DNA of 64,000 bases, taken from assembly GCA_033060915.1 (NCBI GenBank), contig CM065378.1, forward strand, positions 37,559,501-37,623,500. The letters run 5' to 3'. Within the stretch, counting starts at the first letter, position 1, and each line of letters opens with the position of its first letter. Source of the stretch: Euryodendron excelsum (lineage: Eukaryota > Streptophyta > Magnoliopsida > Ericales > Pentaphylacaceae). Both the position numbers and the translations under genes were made by a program. The notes under the pieces were generated by a model. That model was not told where the DNA came from and did no database searches. It saw only the letters and a list, made by a program, of their open reading frames with translations. Below, piece after piece: positions 45,126 to 57,698 of this stretch.

Positions 45126-45529
45126 ATGGATTTGCCTAAAGAGAGTAGTTCTACGGTTAGACCCCCTCTATTTGATGGTTTCAATTATACTTATTGGAAA
45201 GCTAAGATGCTTGCATTTTTGAAGTCTCTTAATGCAAGAGTTTGGCTATGTGTTTTATAAGGTTGGACTTCTCCAACCAAATTTGTTGAAAATGTGATTG
45301 TTCTTAAACCTGTATCTAAATGGTATAAAGCTAAACTAGCAGAGAGTGGCTGGAATAGTAAAGCTATGAATGCTATCTTTAACAGTGTCACACTTGAAGA
45401 ATTTTGTCAAATTTCAAAGTGTGAAATTGCTAAAGAAGCATGGGATATTTTAGAGATCACACATGAAGGTATTAGTGCTGTTAAAGTGTCAAAACTTCAA
45501 AGGTTGATCCCAAATTTTGAAAATCTCTG
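45126..45529 (+). pseudogene. gag: Ty1/copia gag, N-terminal fragment
   Basis: Starts MDLPKESSSTVRPPLFDGFN, followed by YTYWKAKMLAFLKSLNARVW, the classic copia Gag opening, and later AKEAWDILEITHEG. A TAA at 45258-45260 (after VWLCVL) breaks the frame, and at 45529 element C cuts it off. It would code the capsid of a copia element. The rest is not in the window. Confidence 0.87.
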
Positions 45530-47098
45530 TGTCGCCCCTCGATTTTTGGGTGTCCAAGGTCCTTTCGGCTTGGAGACAAAAAGCACGGAACTCTGTTATT
45601 AGAACTCATCCTCTTAGAAGGACAAGTGCAACCAAGTTTGAAAATTGGTTTGACTAAGGGCTTTTCAGAAAAATAGCAGTCGCCACCTAACTTGATTAAG
45701 GTGAGTTAGGGCACCTAAAACTAAGTGTTAATCCTAAGATTAAACTTAGGGTTTTTGAAAATGGTTTTGAAAACTCCCTCAAGAGAGGGTTTTTTAAGAA
45801 AATAGGTTGTTTGACAACCTTTGGAAAGCTTTAAGCCCTTTTGGAAAATAACTCCATTTTGGTCATTTGAAAATAGAAATCTATGGTTCGGGGGTTGGTT
45901 ACGTGTACGGAAGATATCCTAAGATCATCACCTTACCCCCCCCTTTCGGTACCTATATGTTTAATCACCCTTTGTTCACTCACTAGAATAACCGGTTACC
46001 ATTGTTCACTTAATATCCACTTTAGAAAAACGGGGCTTAGTCATCACTTTTCGGATGGATGATGCATGATGCAAGTTTTTGGAAGAAGTTTAAAAATAAT
46101 GGGGGTTTTGGAAGAGTTTGGAACAGAAACTTTGAATTGATTGGAATTTTTGAAAAAGGGATTGGAGTTGAGATAAAATTTATGACCGCACTATTTTAGG
46201 TTGCCTACGTATCTCATTTGGCGAGAATCAGGTCATTCGTACTTCGGACAAGAGCCCGATGGAAAATAGGCGCATTAGGGCCTTTGGAAGGTTTGAAGAT
46301 ACTTTGGGGTCTTTAGAAAAGTTTAAGACACTTTGAGGTCTTTGAAAAAGCTGAAGACACTTTGAGGTTTTTAAAAAAGTTTAAGACACTTGGTGGTCTT
46401 GGGGAAGTTGAAAACACTTTGTGGTCTTGAAAGTTAGAGACTCTTTATGGTCTTAGAAGTTTTGACTTGAAATTGGATGGTAGAGTGTTTTGAAAATATT
46501 TTTGGATCAACTTAAGGGAGTTTTGGAAAAATGCTTTGGCATGATTCCAGAGAACTTGAAATGTTTTTGAAGTCTTAGTTTTGAAAACCTTGCAGGCATG
46601 ACTTCAGAATGTTTTGATGAATTAATTTTTGAAAGTGATTTTTAGAAATGGCTAAGGGTTTGGAATCCTAATATGGACAACCTTGGAGGTTGTTCTTGAT
46701 ATATCACTTTTTCTTGGAATCCCTAACCATGAGGGGGCTAGGGACACCCTAGGTTTGTGACATTTTAAAAACATTTTTGAAAACGTCTTGAAGATGAAGT
46801 GTAGGAACACATTTGAAGAGTTTATGGAGTTAGTTTTTCAAAATCAAGAGAGTAGGAGATTTTGAAAAAATGAGTTATAAGAATGGTTTAAAATTGAGTA
46901 ATCATTTAGAAAAGCGTTCATGAGTTGGAACCTTGAAGCATATAAACCTAGATTGGGTTGGCCTAGGGTTAGGGGTGACCTAGGGTTCACAAACTTGGGT
47001 TAGGTTAACATAGGGTTAAGATGACTTATGGTTAACTAACTAAGATTGGGTTAACCTAAGGTTAGGATGACTTAGGGTTAGGTTAACCTAAGGTGAGT

Positions 47099-47250
47099 GA
47101 ACTAGGGTCAAGTTAAATTAGGGTTGGACAACTAGGGTCAAGTTAACCTAGGATTGGTCAACTAGGGTCAAGTTAACCTAGGGTTGGACAACTAGGGTCA
47201 AGTTAACCTAGGGTTGGACAACTAGGGTCAAGTTAACCTAGGGTTGGATT
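47099..47250 (-). repeat. 30 bp tandem repeats
   Basis: Five units built on AACTAGGGTCAAGTTAACCT followed by AGGGTTGGAC. The motif recalls the telo-box AGGGTT of the A/B LTR leader, but the spacing differs. Confidence 0.82.
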
Positions 47251-48484
47251 GGAAAATGATTTTGAAAGTTGGTTGAATGCACTTTTGGAAAGAGCTTAGA
47301 AAAATAAAGCATATCATGCAATGGACTTTGGTGGACAACCCTTTTGAAGATCATTTCCATGAAAATTTTGACTCTAGCCAAGAGTATGGTTTATATGGTT
47401 GGTGTTTGGAGACCATTCCAAAGAAGGTTTCCTCATGGCCATTATAACTATAATCTTGATAAGAGTGTAAGGGGTCCAAAAATCAACATAATGATGGCAA
47501 CTTTTGAAAAATTATTTTTGATGCAAAGATGGATAGAATGCATTTTTGAAAATCATCTTTTGAGAAGGCTTTTGAAAACCATTTTTCAAGGGAGCCATTC
47601 CATCAAGAGAGGGTCCATATGGAAAAATGAAAGGGAGACCACTCAAGAGAGGGTTCCATAGGGCCATTCCAACCACTACACTTAAAAAAATAGAAATCTT
47701 GAAAATTGAAGAATTAGAAAGCAACCCTTATGCAAGTTAAAATGTCATGAGGCCAAATTGAGAGTTAGGGGGTTAGTAGGGAACTCTCTAAGGAATGATT
47801 TCTATGGTCTTATCTTAGGCTTCAAGGGGACAACTATTGGAACCATTTTCGAAAGAAATATAGAGCTTGAAAATGGCATGAAAATAAGAGCAATGTAAGC
47901 ATTGTAGAACATGACAATAAGCATAAAATGAAGCCAAGCATACAAGACATGATCAAATAGTGATATGCAAGGGGTCATGATCACCTACAAGGCTTTTAGG
48001 CTACACCACATAAACAACGGGCTCTTAGGCCATACCATCTCAAAGTAGACTAGTGAGAGGTCCCCCTACATCGTGGCTCTCACTTGCTTTCCTTTAGGCA
48101 TGATCTAAGAACTCTCTTGGCTCAAGCATGCAAGAACGGGGGGTTGTAAATGGAGATCAAAATAGAGAATAGCCTAAGTAGTCTAGGAGGGAGAAGAGAA
48201 GAGTGGGGGAAGACACAAATGTAAAAAGGATACCACCTTTTGCCTTCAACACACTTGTAGTCTTCAAAAGATGCTTTGATTGGAGCTTGAATGACTTCAA
48301 GAGGGCTTGAGGGGCTGGAATGAAGTGTGTAATGGTGTATAAGGCTTTGTAGGTGAAGTGTATAGGCTTGAGAGAGGTAGAATCTAGCCTAAGTGTTGGA
48401 GGGGTGGAATATATGTAAAGATTCGAGGTTCTGGAGTAGTTTCAGTAGAGCTTCGCATCAATTTCGGATATGGAATATGCCTGG

Positions 48485-48492
48485 TATTTATA
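48485..48492 (-). promoter_or_regulatory. TATA box, element C LTR
   Basis: TATAAATA on minus, in the same position relative to palindromes and leader as in A/B LTRs. Confidence 0.68.
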
Positions 48493-48508
48493 GGCAATCT
48501 GGAACAGG

Positions 48509-48573
48509 CCTGGCGCATGTGTTATATGCGCCTGGCCAAAATTTGACTTGGCGCATGTAGGACATGCACAGGT
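48509..48573. repeat. GCGCATGT palindrome pair upstream of TATA, element C
   Basis: GGCGCATGTGTTATATGCGC and GGCGCATGTAGGACATGC, two imperfect palindromes replacing the GGCGCCACTAG ones of A/B. Confidence 0.72.
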
Positions 48574-49597
48574 ACTATTCCATTACTAGAGTGACATGTG
48601 GCACCCTGTGTACTGGTTAAACCTCGACTGTTGGTCAAAATTTGATTGATTTGATCAAAATTTGAGCACATGTAGCATACACTCCATCACTGGGAAGGTT
48701 CGTTCAAACTTTGTCTCGATAATTGAGCCAATCGGGAAGGTTTCGGGAGAATCGGTTGCACCCACGGTGTTCTCCTAGGGTTTCTCGTGAACTTTCATGT
48801 TTTTGAAAAGTTTGAATTGTGTTTGAAAATGTGGGATATCATCTCGGGAAGCGTGCAAAAAAGAGCATTTTTGGGGAGCGTCTGTGAGACGCTCCGAGAG
48901 TGTTCAAAAGTAGCTGTTTTTGTGTTGCATGATCGAGGTCTTCAGGAAGCGATCATTTCGATCGGACCGTACCGATGGAAAGTACACTGAAAATACTTTC
49001 GAGAATTCCCAGATTTATGCATTTCTCAAGTTAGTTGACGGTGCATTATAACCAGGGAATCGGGAGAAAAGACAATTTAGGCAGAGCGTCTGCGAGACGC
49101 TCCAGGAAACTTTTATCGAGTCGTGAGCGTTTAATGTCATAGGGTCCTCCTCGGGTTAAACAAGGGTGTATGGTGAAACCCTTTGCTCGAAATCCCAAGA
49201 CCGGTGTTGTTTCGGGGCATGTTTGGATTGCCAGGGGCAAAATGGTCATTTTGGCCAGGATTGGCTGGAAATTGTTAGGAATGGTTTGGTGTGTTATGTT
49301 AAGCGTGTCGGGTCGTTCAGGGATGGTTTTGGGAGAGTCTTTTACCGTTCGGCAGGGTTTGTGCCGTGCTGAGGTGTTTAGGGGTAAAACGGTCATTTTG
49401 ACCGGAGTGAGCCAGAACAAAACCGGATTTAGACCAAATGGCGTGCGGGGGATGCCTAGTGATTTAACAACATTTTGGAAGGATGGACTTATCGTTTTGA
49501 GAGATTTTTTAACTTTCTCAAAACGTGCCTAGATGCCCAAGGGCCGGTCGGGTCATTTTTCACCGAGTCGGGCTAGCAGGCTCCGGTGTTGACCTAG

Positions 49598-49940
49598 GTG
49601 TTGGTTTTCGAGACCGCCCGGTCTAGGAAAACTATCTGTGCAGTGTTGGTCTCTAAGAACGCCCAGTCTTAGAGAGCTACTTGTAGGGGTGGTGTTGGTT
49701 TTTGAGAACGCCTGGTCCCAAGAAGCTACCTGGAAGGGTGGTGTTGGTCTCTGAGAACGCCTAGTCTCGAAAAACTACCAAATGACAGACATTGTATATT
49801 GGCGGGCTAGCGGGCACCCGAAGTGAACCGTCTGGAATTTGATGAGGTGTTGGTCCTTAAGATCGCCAGATCCCGGGAAGCTACCGGGATGGTGTAGGTT
49901 TCCAGGACCGCCTGGTCCAGAAAGCTGCTTGGAATAATGG
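49598..49940 (-). repeat. Six tandem repeats of about 50-60 bp, element C U3
   Basis: Units open GTGTTGGTCTCTGAGAACGC and carry CCTGGTC or CCTAGTC and a CTACC end. They occupy the place of the CTCGAG hairpin units of A/B. Confidence 0.75.
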
Positions 49941-50099
49941 TGCTTAAGACTCCGACGGGTCCTTGTGGGCCCGAGAAGCGACCAATTGATTGGATTGGAG
50001 ATCGAATAGCTTGTCTTAAGCTTGCATGTGCTAAGGTGTTTGAAAACTGGACCCCGTCGAGCCAAAGAGTTCCGAGCGGGCAAAAATGGGGTGCTTACA

Positions 50100-50116
50100 G
50101 CTGCCCCTCTTTTTTT
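50100..50116 (-). other. Polypurine tract, element C
   Basis: AAAAAAAGAGGGGCAGC on minus next to the LTR start, nearly identical to element B. Confidence 0.85.
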
Positions 50117-50687
50117 GTCTTGTTACAGAAAAATAACAAAATAAGAGTCCCTTTTTGGTTACGAGGCGATCGGAGGGACGATGTGTCGGTGAGTTCGAAA
50201 TGTGTCGGAACCCCTTATGGGTTGCCAGTCCGAAAGGTTTTGTAATCCAAAAAGTTTTTGCGTTTCGGTCATGAATTGAGTTGTCAGTTTGACATGGTTC
50301 GGTTCAGGACATTTGATTCCTGAAAGTGAATGCTGAAAGCTTGACTTTTGTCTTTTGAAAAAGCCTCGGAAATGGACTCAGACTCCTGGGGGTTCGAAAC
50401 CGAGAAGCTGAAGGGTTGGGCGCATATGCCACATGCACATGGTCTATTTTAACCTTGGTGCATCTGCTACATATGCCAACCCGTGGGCACTTAAACAGAG
50501 CAATTCGCCTTTCAGTGTTACGTTTTCTAAGTTTTTTGTTGGTTTTAAAATTTTCTCTGAAGGATTTCGAAAGGTTTTTCTTAGGAATCGTTAGAGGAGT
50601 GTTGGGAGACGTTGGGCACCTGCCAGAGATAGTCATTGTCGCCAGATTCTCGCCAAAAAACTTGGTTTTCACCGGAGAATCTCAAAG
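50117..50687 (+). promoter_or_regulatory. Presumed promoter and 5' exon of antisense gene, element C
   Basis: Carries a palindrome pair at 50414-50495 (GGGCGCATATGCCACATGC and GGTGCATCTGCTACATATGC) matching this element's LTR palindromes. The exon ends GGAGAATCTCAAAG before a GTTAGT donor, close to GGAGAACTTCCGAAAG in element B. No coding frame is supported. Confidence 0.5.
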
Positions 50688-52606
50688 GTTAGTTTTCTTG
50701 AAATTTCTTCGATTTTGATGCATATGTCTCGGTTTCTTGCAAATGATCAGTGCATTCCTATGCCTTAAGATGTTTAGAATACAATGATCGGATTGTTTTC
50801 TTGATTTGGAGGAGATTTGAGCGCATTTCAAATGATTTTGCATGTTTGTGAAAGTGGGTTTCCGCGGGACTCGAAAAATCGCCTCTACAGGCTTGGGCAT
50901 TGACTTTTTGTGTGTGATTTTTACGCTGAGAACCATAGAAAAATGTGTGCAACAAACGTATGAAGTTTCGTAATTTTTTGAAAAATTTTGAATTTTTGGA
51001 CTTTTGGAAACTACAAAAAATAAGAAAAATTGAGGAAAATTAGAAAACGGATCCTGTTGAAGGTTGAAAAATCATAGAACACTTTTAGAAAATTATGGTG
51101 ACATGCTTGAATGTTTTGGAAATTTTTGTGAAATTTTTTGGAAATAAAATTGAGACTGAAAAAATTTTGAAAGCTGAAGGAATTGTCCTAAAAACTATGT
51201 TTGAGGAAGGGAAGCGTGCTATGGAGGACGAGATTGTTTTGATTGATGTGGTGGAAGGTTTGAGATTGTTTTGGGCTATGTTTGTGCCTTATAGAATTTT
51301 CGGGGTAGTGACGTTTTAAGTCAAAATTCTGTCGAAATTTTCAAAAATTTTAACACTTTACCTTAAAACCTTTCAGTGAAGCCAATTCTTTTGAGAATGG
51401 GGCTTTTGAGGGAGAAAGTCTGGAGAACCTATAACTTTAGAGAAATTTTTGGGAGTGGGATTTTTGAAGGAGAAATCCCCAAAAAATCAATTTTTAGAAA
51501 ACCGTGGAACAGGGCTTTTGAAGGTGAAAGCCCAAGAAACCGTTGAAGTCAAACATTTTGAGGAAAAAGTTCAAACAACCGTTAGAAAATTTTGAAACAG
51601 GGTTTTTTGAGGAGAAACCCGAGAAACCGGTGAGATTTTGAAATGAGACTTTTGAAGGAAAAAGTTCAGAAAACCGTTAGAAAATCTTGAAACTGGACTT
51701 TTAAAGGGGACAACCCGAGAAACCGGTGTGAAACTTTGAAATGAGACTTTTTGAGGAAAAAGCTCAAAAAACCGTTAAAAATGTTAAACCAGGGCTTTTG
51801 AAAGAGAAAGCTCGAGAAACCGGTTTGAAATTTTAAAACGGGATTTTTGAGGGGAAAACCCGGGAAACCGGTGAGGCTTTTGAAATAAAACTTTTTGAGG
51901 AAAAAGTTTCGAAAATTGTTAGAAACAATTTTTGAACTAGGGCTTTCGAAGGAGAAAGCCCAAGAAATAGTTTTGAAATTTTACAATTAGACTTTTTAAG
52001 GCAAAAGTCTCAAGAACCATTAGAAAATTTCTGAACCAGGGTCTTTGAAGGAAAAAAAAACCCGAGAAACAGGTGAGATTTTGAAATGAGACTTTTTAAG
52101 GAAAAAGTTCATAAAACCATTAGAAAATCTTGAAACAGGGCTTTTGAAGGGGAAAGCACGAGAAACTGGCCTGAAATTTGAAATGACACTTTTTGAAGAA
52201 AAAGCCCTGAAAATCTTGAAACGGGGCTTTTGAGGGGGAAAGCCCGAGAAATCGGTTTGAAATTTTGAAATGAGACTTTTTGAGAAAAAAGCTCCGGAAA
52301 CTGTTAAAAATTTTGAAATAGGGCTTTTGAAGGAGAAAGCCCTAGAAAGCAAAAATCTTAGAAAATTTGTTGAAAATTTTGCGATGAAACTTTTTCCGGG
52401 AAAAGCTTTCAAAAACCGTTGAAAACCTTCAACAGTAATGGATGGGGCCATAACCCTTCGTCTTTTTCTTTCTTTTTCTTTCTTTTTCTTTTTTTCTTGT
52501 TCTTTTCTTTTTCTTTTTTTTTTGTGTATATACATTGACGCATTTATTTTTACCCTTTTCGTATGTGGTGCTTGTTTGATTCTATTGAATGTTGTCATTC
52601 TTTCAG
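50688..52606 (+). other. Predicted 5' UTR intron of antisense gene, element C
   Basis: Donor AAAG|GTTAGTTTTC at 50688; acceptor TTCTTTCAG ending 52606, one base before ATG. 1919 bp, twice the length in A/B because of the hairpin array at 51390-52430. A CTTTTT-rich run (52459-52522) lies near the acceptor. Confidence 0.6.
51390..52430 (+). repeat. Hairpin repeat array in the antisense-gene intron
   Basis: About 24 short hairpins. One type pairs GGGCTTT with AAAGCCC, with variants GGGATTT/AAATCCC at 51457-51479 and GGGTTT/AAACCC at 51600-51620. The other pairs AGACTTTTT with AAAAAGTTC or similar. The spacers AGAAACCGGT and AAAACCGTTAGAAA alternate. Confidence 0.75.
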
Positions 52607-52607
52607 G

Positions 52608-52639
52608 ATGTCGAAGGCTGGAAGTGACGGTCCGGACAG
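52608..52639 (+). pseudogene. Antisense gene of element C, first codons
   Basis: ATG directly after the acceptor; codes MSKAGSDGPD. The pattern resembles MADAGDDGFERR of element B. The frame is cut by solo LTR 2 and resumes in frame at 57699. Confidence 0.7.
52635..52639. repeat. Target-site duplication GACAG, left copy
   Basis: Repeated at 57694-57698 after solo LTR 2. Removing LTR and one copy restores the reading frame. Confidence 0.92.
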
Positions 52640-55600
52640 TGTCGCGCCCAGATTTTTTGCACTCGAGGATTACACACACAAGCGGGAAAAATGCTGTACT
52701 CTCTCGTTAGAACTCACCCTCCTAGAAGAATGAGTGCAACTAGGTTTGAATTGAAAATAGGTTGAATAAAGGGCTTTTGAAAAAGATTCGGAGTCGCCAC
52801 CTAACTTAATTAAGGTGAGTTAGGTCACCTAAAAACTAAGCATAATCCAAAGACTACACTTAGGGTTTTGGAAAACAATTTTGAAAAACATCTCCTCAAG
52901 AGAGGGTTTTTAAGGAAGACGGGTTGTTTGGCAACCTTTGGAAAACATTTAGCCCTTTTTTGAAAAATAACTCCGTTTGGTCTTTGAAATCAGTGATCTA
53001 GGTTCGGAGGTTGGTTACATGTAGGAAGACGCACTAAGCTATCACCCTACCCCACCCTTTCGGTACCTACATGTCAATCTACCCTAGATTCACCTATGAG
53101 AGTCTTCGACCAACAATAGTTCAATCCTATTTACTTTAGAAAAACAATGTTTGAAAACTAATTTAGTATGATGCATGATATGCAAGCAATAGAAAAGAAT
53201 TGAAAAATAGATTTAAAAAGAAATTGCTTTGATTTGAAAATAGATTTGAAGAGATGGAATTGAATTTGAAAAAGTTGAAAATTTGGAAATAGGAATTTGA
53301 AAATAGAAATTTTGAAATTGGAATTTTGAAAATAGATTGGAATTTGAGATTTGAAAAGAATTTTGAAACCACACCCATGAGGGTGGAATTGAAAGTTTGA
53401 AAAATATTGTGACCGCACCTATGAAGGTTGCCTACGTATCCCTTTGGGGGAATCAGGTCAGTCGTAGTTCGGACCGGAGTCCGATTGAAAAGAGATGAGT
53501 TGATTTGAAGAAAGAGATTGAATTGAAAATTGAATTTGACTTGAAATTAGAGGAGGAGATTGAATTTGAGAAGATTGGACTTGCTTTGGAAAGATTGATT
53601 TTAGAAAGACTTTGGTTTTAGGAAACCTAGACTTAGGAAAGAGAAGAGACTTAGAAAATATTTGACTTGACTTGGAAGGTTTAGGAAATTAGGGAAGATT
53701 GGATTTAGGAAATGTTTGAATTAGGAAAGGTTCGATTTAGGAAAGTGTCATTTTTGGAAAGTTTTGAATTAGGAAAATTTTCATTTTAGGAAAGTTTTGA
53801 AATTGAAAAGCTTCAAGTTTAGAAAGTTTTCGAAAAAGGAAAGGTTTTAAGATTAGGAAAGTTTCCAAATTAGGAAAGTTTTGAAAATCAAAAAGTTTTG
53901 AATTTAGAAATGTTTTGAGAAAAGGAAGTTTTGAATTTGGAAAGCTTTGAAAACAAGGAAATTTTGAAAATAAGAAAGTTTCGTTTTAGGAAAGGTTTGA
54001 AAAAGGAAAGTTTTCAACTTAGGAAGTGTTTGAATTAAGAAAGGGAAAGTTTTGAATTAAGAAAGCTTCATTTTAAGGAAGGTTTTGAAAAAGGAAAGGT
54101 TTTGAAAATAAGGAAGTTTTGAAAATAGGAAAGTTTTGGATTTGGAAAGTTTAGAATTTAGAAAGCTTGGAAGTTTAGAAAGATTTAACTTAAGAAAGTT
54201 TTGAATTTAGGAAACTTTGGATTTGAAAAGATTTGAAATTTGGAAAGTTTAGGATTTAGAAAGTTTTGGGTTTAGAAAGATTTAAGATTTTAGAAAATTT
54301 TAGAGTTTTAGAAAATCTTGAAATTAAGAAAGGTTTGAATTTAGGAAAGGTTTAAAAGCTTGAATTTAGAAAGTTAAGATTTGGAAAGGGGGTTAAATTA
54401 GAAAATGGTTGAATTAGGAAAGATTTTTAAGTTCAAGTTTTTGGAAACTTAAGGTTTAGGAAAGTGGAAGTTTAGGAAAGTGGAAGTTTAGGAAAGATTT
54501 GAATTAGGAAAGATTTGGATTTGGAAGGGATTGGTTTTGGTCTTTAAAAGAAAAGGTTTGATTTTGTTTCCAAAAACGGAGGATAGGATCTAGTTTCCTA
54601 AACGGGGATATTTGATTTGGTTTCCTAAAGTGAAGATAGGATTTGGTAAAGATTTGGAAAGGGAGATTCTAGAAACCCTAGATTTAGAAAAATTATAGTT
54701 TTGACGTAGAAAAGAGGTTTTGAAAACATGTATAGTTTTGATGTAGAAAACAAAAGATTTTGGAAACCTAGGTTTGGGGCAAAGTTTGAAAATCATGTTT
54801 TTGGAAAGAAAATTAGGGTTTCCTAATTGTGGGCTCTAAGGCTTGACTTGGGCTCTAAGAAAAAGGGATTTTTAGAAAGTGCGTTTTTGGAAACGAAGAT
54901 TTTGGAAGGAAAACCTAGAGGAGAATTTCTAAAAGGAAGATTTTAGAAAAGAGAGTTTTTGGAAAGATTTTTAGGAGAAATTTTTAGGAAGGTGAATCTA
55001 GGGAGTGTTTCTAGAAAGAGATTTTAAAGAGAAGGAGTTTTGGAGAGGAGTTGAAAAAGGAAATTTTGAAAAAAATAGATTTTGGAAGGGAGTTTTTGAA
55101 AACAATTTTGAAGAGGGGAGTTTTAGGAAAGTATGTTGAAAAAGAGATTTTTAGGAAGAGATTTTTAAAGAGAGTTTTTAGAAGGTGTAAAAATATCTCA
55201 CTTTCCTAAAGCGATTCTAGCCATAAAAGGGCTAGAACTACTTTAAGAAAGTGGTTTTGAAAACAAGGTTTGAAAATATAGACCAAAAGGTCACTTTTAA
55301 TATAACACTTTCCTAAAGCAACCCTAGCCATGGAAAAGCTAGAATCACCCTAGAACTGTGGTTTTGAAAACAAGTTTTTGAAAAAGAGATTTTGATGCAA
55401 TTTTAAAAAACAAGTTTGAAAACGTTTTGAAAAAGGTTTTTTGGAAGATGCAAGATCATGATATGCACAATGCAATTTGGGGTCGTGAACATACAAGGCT
55501 AAGGCTTCACCACATAATCAAGGAGGCCAGACCCACGTGGTCTTTGGTTAGACTAGAAGAAAGCCCCCGACACGGTGACTCTCCAATAGTCTAATCCTAC

Positions 55601-56069
55601 ACATGAACCGGGAGTCCCCTTGTTTCAAGCATGCAAAGAAAGGGGGGGAAAGAGATGGGGGATTAAAATAGAGAAAACCCAAGTGGGTTGGAGAGAGAAG
55701 AGAGGGGGGAAGTACGGAAAATTAAAGAGGGAGCCTACCTTGTATCTTGTTTATTTTGCGCGCCGTGCAGTCTTCGGTCTTTGGTCTTGATCTTCGTCTT
55801 TCGTCTTCAAGAGTTATCTTCAAGCTTCGGGTTGCAGCTCCTTCAGTCTTCAAAAGATGGTTGAAGGCTAGTGTATGAGTATATGGGGGAGTGTGTAAGT
55901 GTATAGGAGGTTAGGGTTTGTGTATGATGGCTAGGGTTTAGTGTAGGGTGGCTAGGGTTTGGAGAACCTAAGGAAACTAGGGTTTTTGAAGGTGCTCGAG
56001 CTCTGTATATTGAATTGTGTGATTTCTAGGTTAAGTTTGTAGACCCTTTTTACGTTGAACAAGGCTCTG

Positions 56070-56077
56070 TATTTATA
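56070..56077 (-). promoter_or_regulatory. TATA box, solo LTR 2
   Basis: TATAAATA on minus followed by CAGAGCCTTG. Confidence 0.7.
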
Positions 56078-57019
56078 GAGGGAAGACAAACCTGGCGCCT
56101 GTTGCAGTGGCGCCAGGCCAAATTATATATGACGCCACTACTGCCATTTTTTGGCTTGGCGCCACTAGTAGTGGCGCCAGCCATTTAGGAAACAATTAAG
56201 GTCGGCAAGCAACGTATCTTTGACTAGATTTGGGCGCCTGTACTAGTGACTACCATGCAATCTTTAGCCTAGCTTCACTAGGAGTGACTCCGGAAAGTCC
56301 GGGAATGATTTGAAAAAGCCGGGAATGACCCGGAAGGCCGGAAAGGAGCAGGAACACTTAAAATAGTGTCCTGGAGATATTTGACTTGAAAAATGAAGAT
56401 AAGGTGGGTCGGAAAGGTTGACCGAGCCTTTAGGGGCAAAACGGTCAATCGAACTAGGAAACTGCCGGAACAGACTCAGACTATCCCGGAAGAAGACTTG
56501 GGATCTGAAAACATTATTTAGGATGTTCCCAGAGGTTGCCGGTTTGATTCCCAGGGCCGGCATGGTCGGAAATGGAGACCGGCCCACCAGGGGCAAAACG
56601 GTCATTTTGTACCGGGTTTGCCGGAACTGACTCGGAATGATCCGGAAAGGTAAAGGAAGGTCGAGAACACTATAAAAAGTATTCTCGGGACATTACCGGT
56701 TTGATACCCAGAGCCGGTGTGGTCGAAGAAGGAGACCGGCCCTCTAGGGGCAAAACGGTCATTTTGTACCGGGTTGGCCGGAACTAACTCGGAATGATCC
56801 GAAAAAGTAAAGGAAGATTGAGAATACTATAAAAAGTATTCTCGGGAGGTTACCGGTTTGATACCCAGAGCCGGTGTGGTTCCCGGGGCATTCGGATGCC
56901 TAGGGGCAAAATGGTCATCTTGACCGGAAAGTCTCGAAAAAAGGTCCTAAGGGTAATTTGGTCATTTTTCACCGAAGTGGGCTAACAGCCACTGGTGTTG
57001 ACCTAGGTTTTGAGTGTTT

Positions 57020-57430
57020 CTGCCACTCTAACGGTGTGAGTATTTCCGCTACTCGGACGGGGTTGATGATTTGTGAGTATTTCCGCTACTCAGACGGGGT
57101 TGATGATTTGTGAGTATTTCCACTACTCAGACGGGGTTGATGATTTGTGAGTATTTCCGCTACTCGGACGGTTGAGTATTTTCGCTACTCTAACGGCTCT
57201 GCGAGTATTTCCGCTACTCTAACGACTCTGCGAGTATTTCCGCTACTCTAACGGTTCTGTGAGTGTTTCCGCTACTCTAACGGTTCTGTGAGTGTTTCCG
57301 CTACTCTAACGGCTCTGTGAGTATTTTCGCTACCCCAACGGTTCTGTGAGTATTTCCGCTACTCTAACGATTCTGTGAGTATTTTCGCTACTCTAACGGT
57401 TTTGCGAGTAGTTTTGCTACTCGGACCATC
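57020..57430 (-). repeat. GAGTATTTCCGCTACTC array, solo LTR 2
   Basis: About fourteen units of 28-37 bp with the GAGTA...TACTC inverted repeat. Confidence 0.82.
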
Positions 57431-57693
57431 TCGAGGAATAAACTGTCTCGAGAGAGGGATTGGAAAAGGGTCTTACCGTCTCCGAAGAGACATGCCTGGA
57501 TTGTGAGTGTTTCCGCCACTCTAACGGCTTTGTGAGTATTTGCCTCTATTTGGGCCTGACAGGCCCGCGAAGCGATGGAAAGACGGAATTTGGACCTAGA
57601 GAATTGGTTTCGATTGGAATATGCCCAAAATGACTTGAAAACAAGTCTGGACGGAGTGTAGACTACCGAGCGGTCAAAAATGGGGTGCTTACA

Positions 57694-57698
57694 GACAG
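57694..57698. repeat. Target-site duplication GACAG, right copy
   Basis: Partner of 52635-52639. Confidence 0.92.

Larger units (their letters stand above)
45530..50099 (-). mobile_element. 3' LTR of element C (4570 bp)
   Basis: TGTCGCCCCTCG to GGTGCTTACA on plus. U5 shares the conserved end with A/B. Further in come short GACACTTTGAGGTCTTT-like repeats (46290-46450), a 30 bp array (47099-47250), the TATA box, GCGCATGT palindromes and a 50-60 bp array (49598-49940). Confidence 0.87.
52640..57693 (-). mobile_element. Solo LTR 2 (A/B family, 5054 bp)
   Basis: TGTCGCGCCC to GGTGCTTACA with duplication GACAG. It contains the TATA box (56070-56077, minus), palindromes (56091-56180), 157 bp repeats anchored at 56545, 56703 and 56860, and GAGTA...TACTC units (57020-57430). 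Inserted in the antisense gene of element C. Confidence 0.94.

Noticed and set aside
49046..49532. Opposing 120-124 residue open frames in the element C LTR
   Set aside because: They lie over the GGGGCAAAACGGTCATTTTG repeats of U3 and resemble no protein.
52020..52679. 219-residue minus-strand open frame rich in K, S and F
   Set aside because: It covers the intron hairpin array and the CTTTTT run and extends into solo LTR 2, so it cannot be an ancestral gene.
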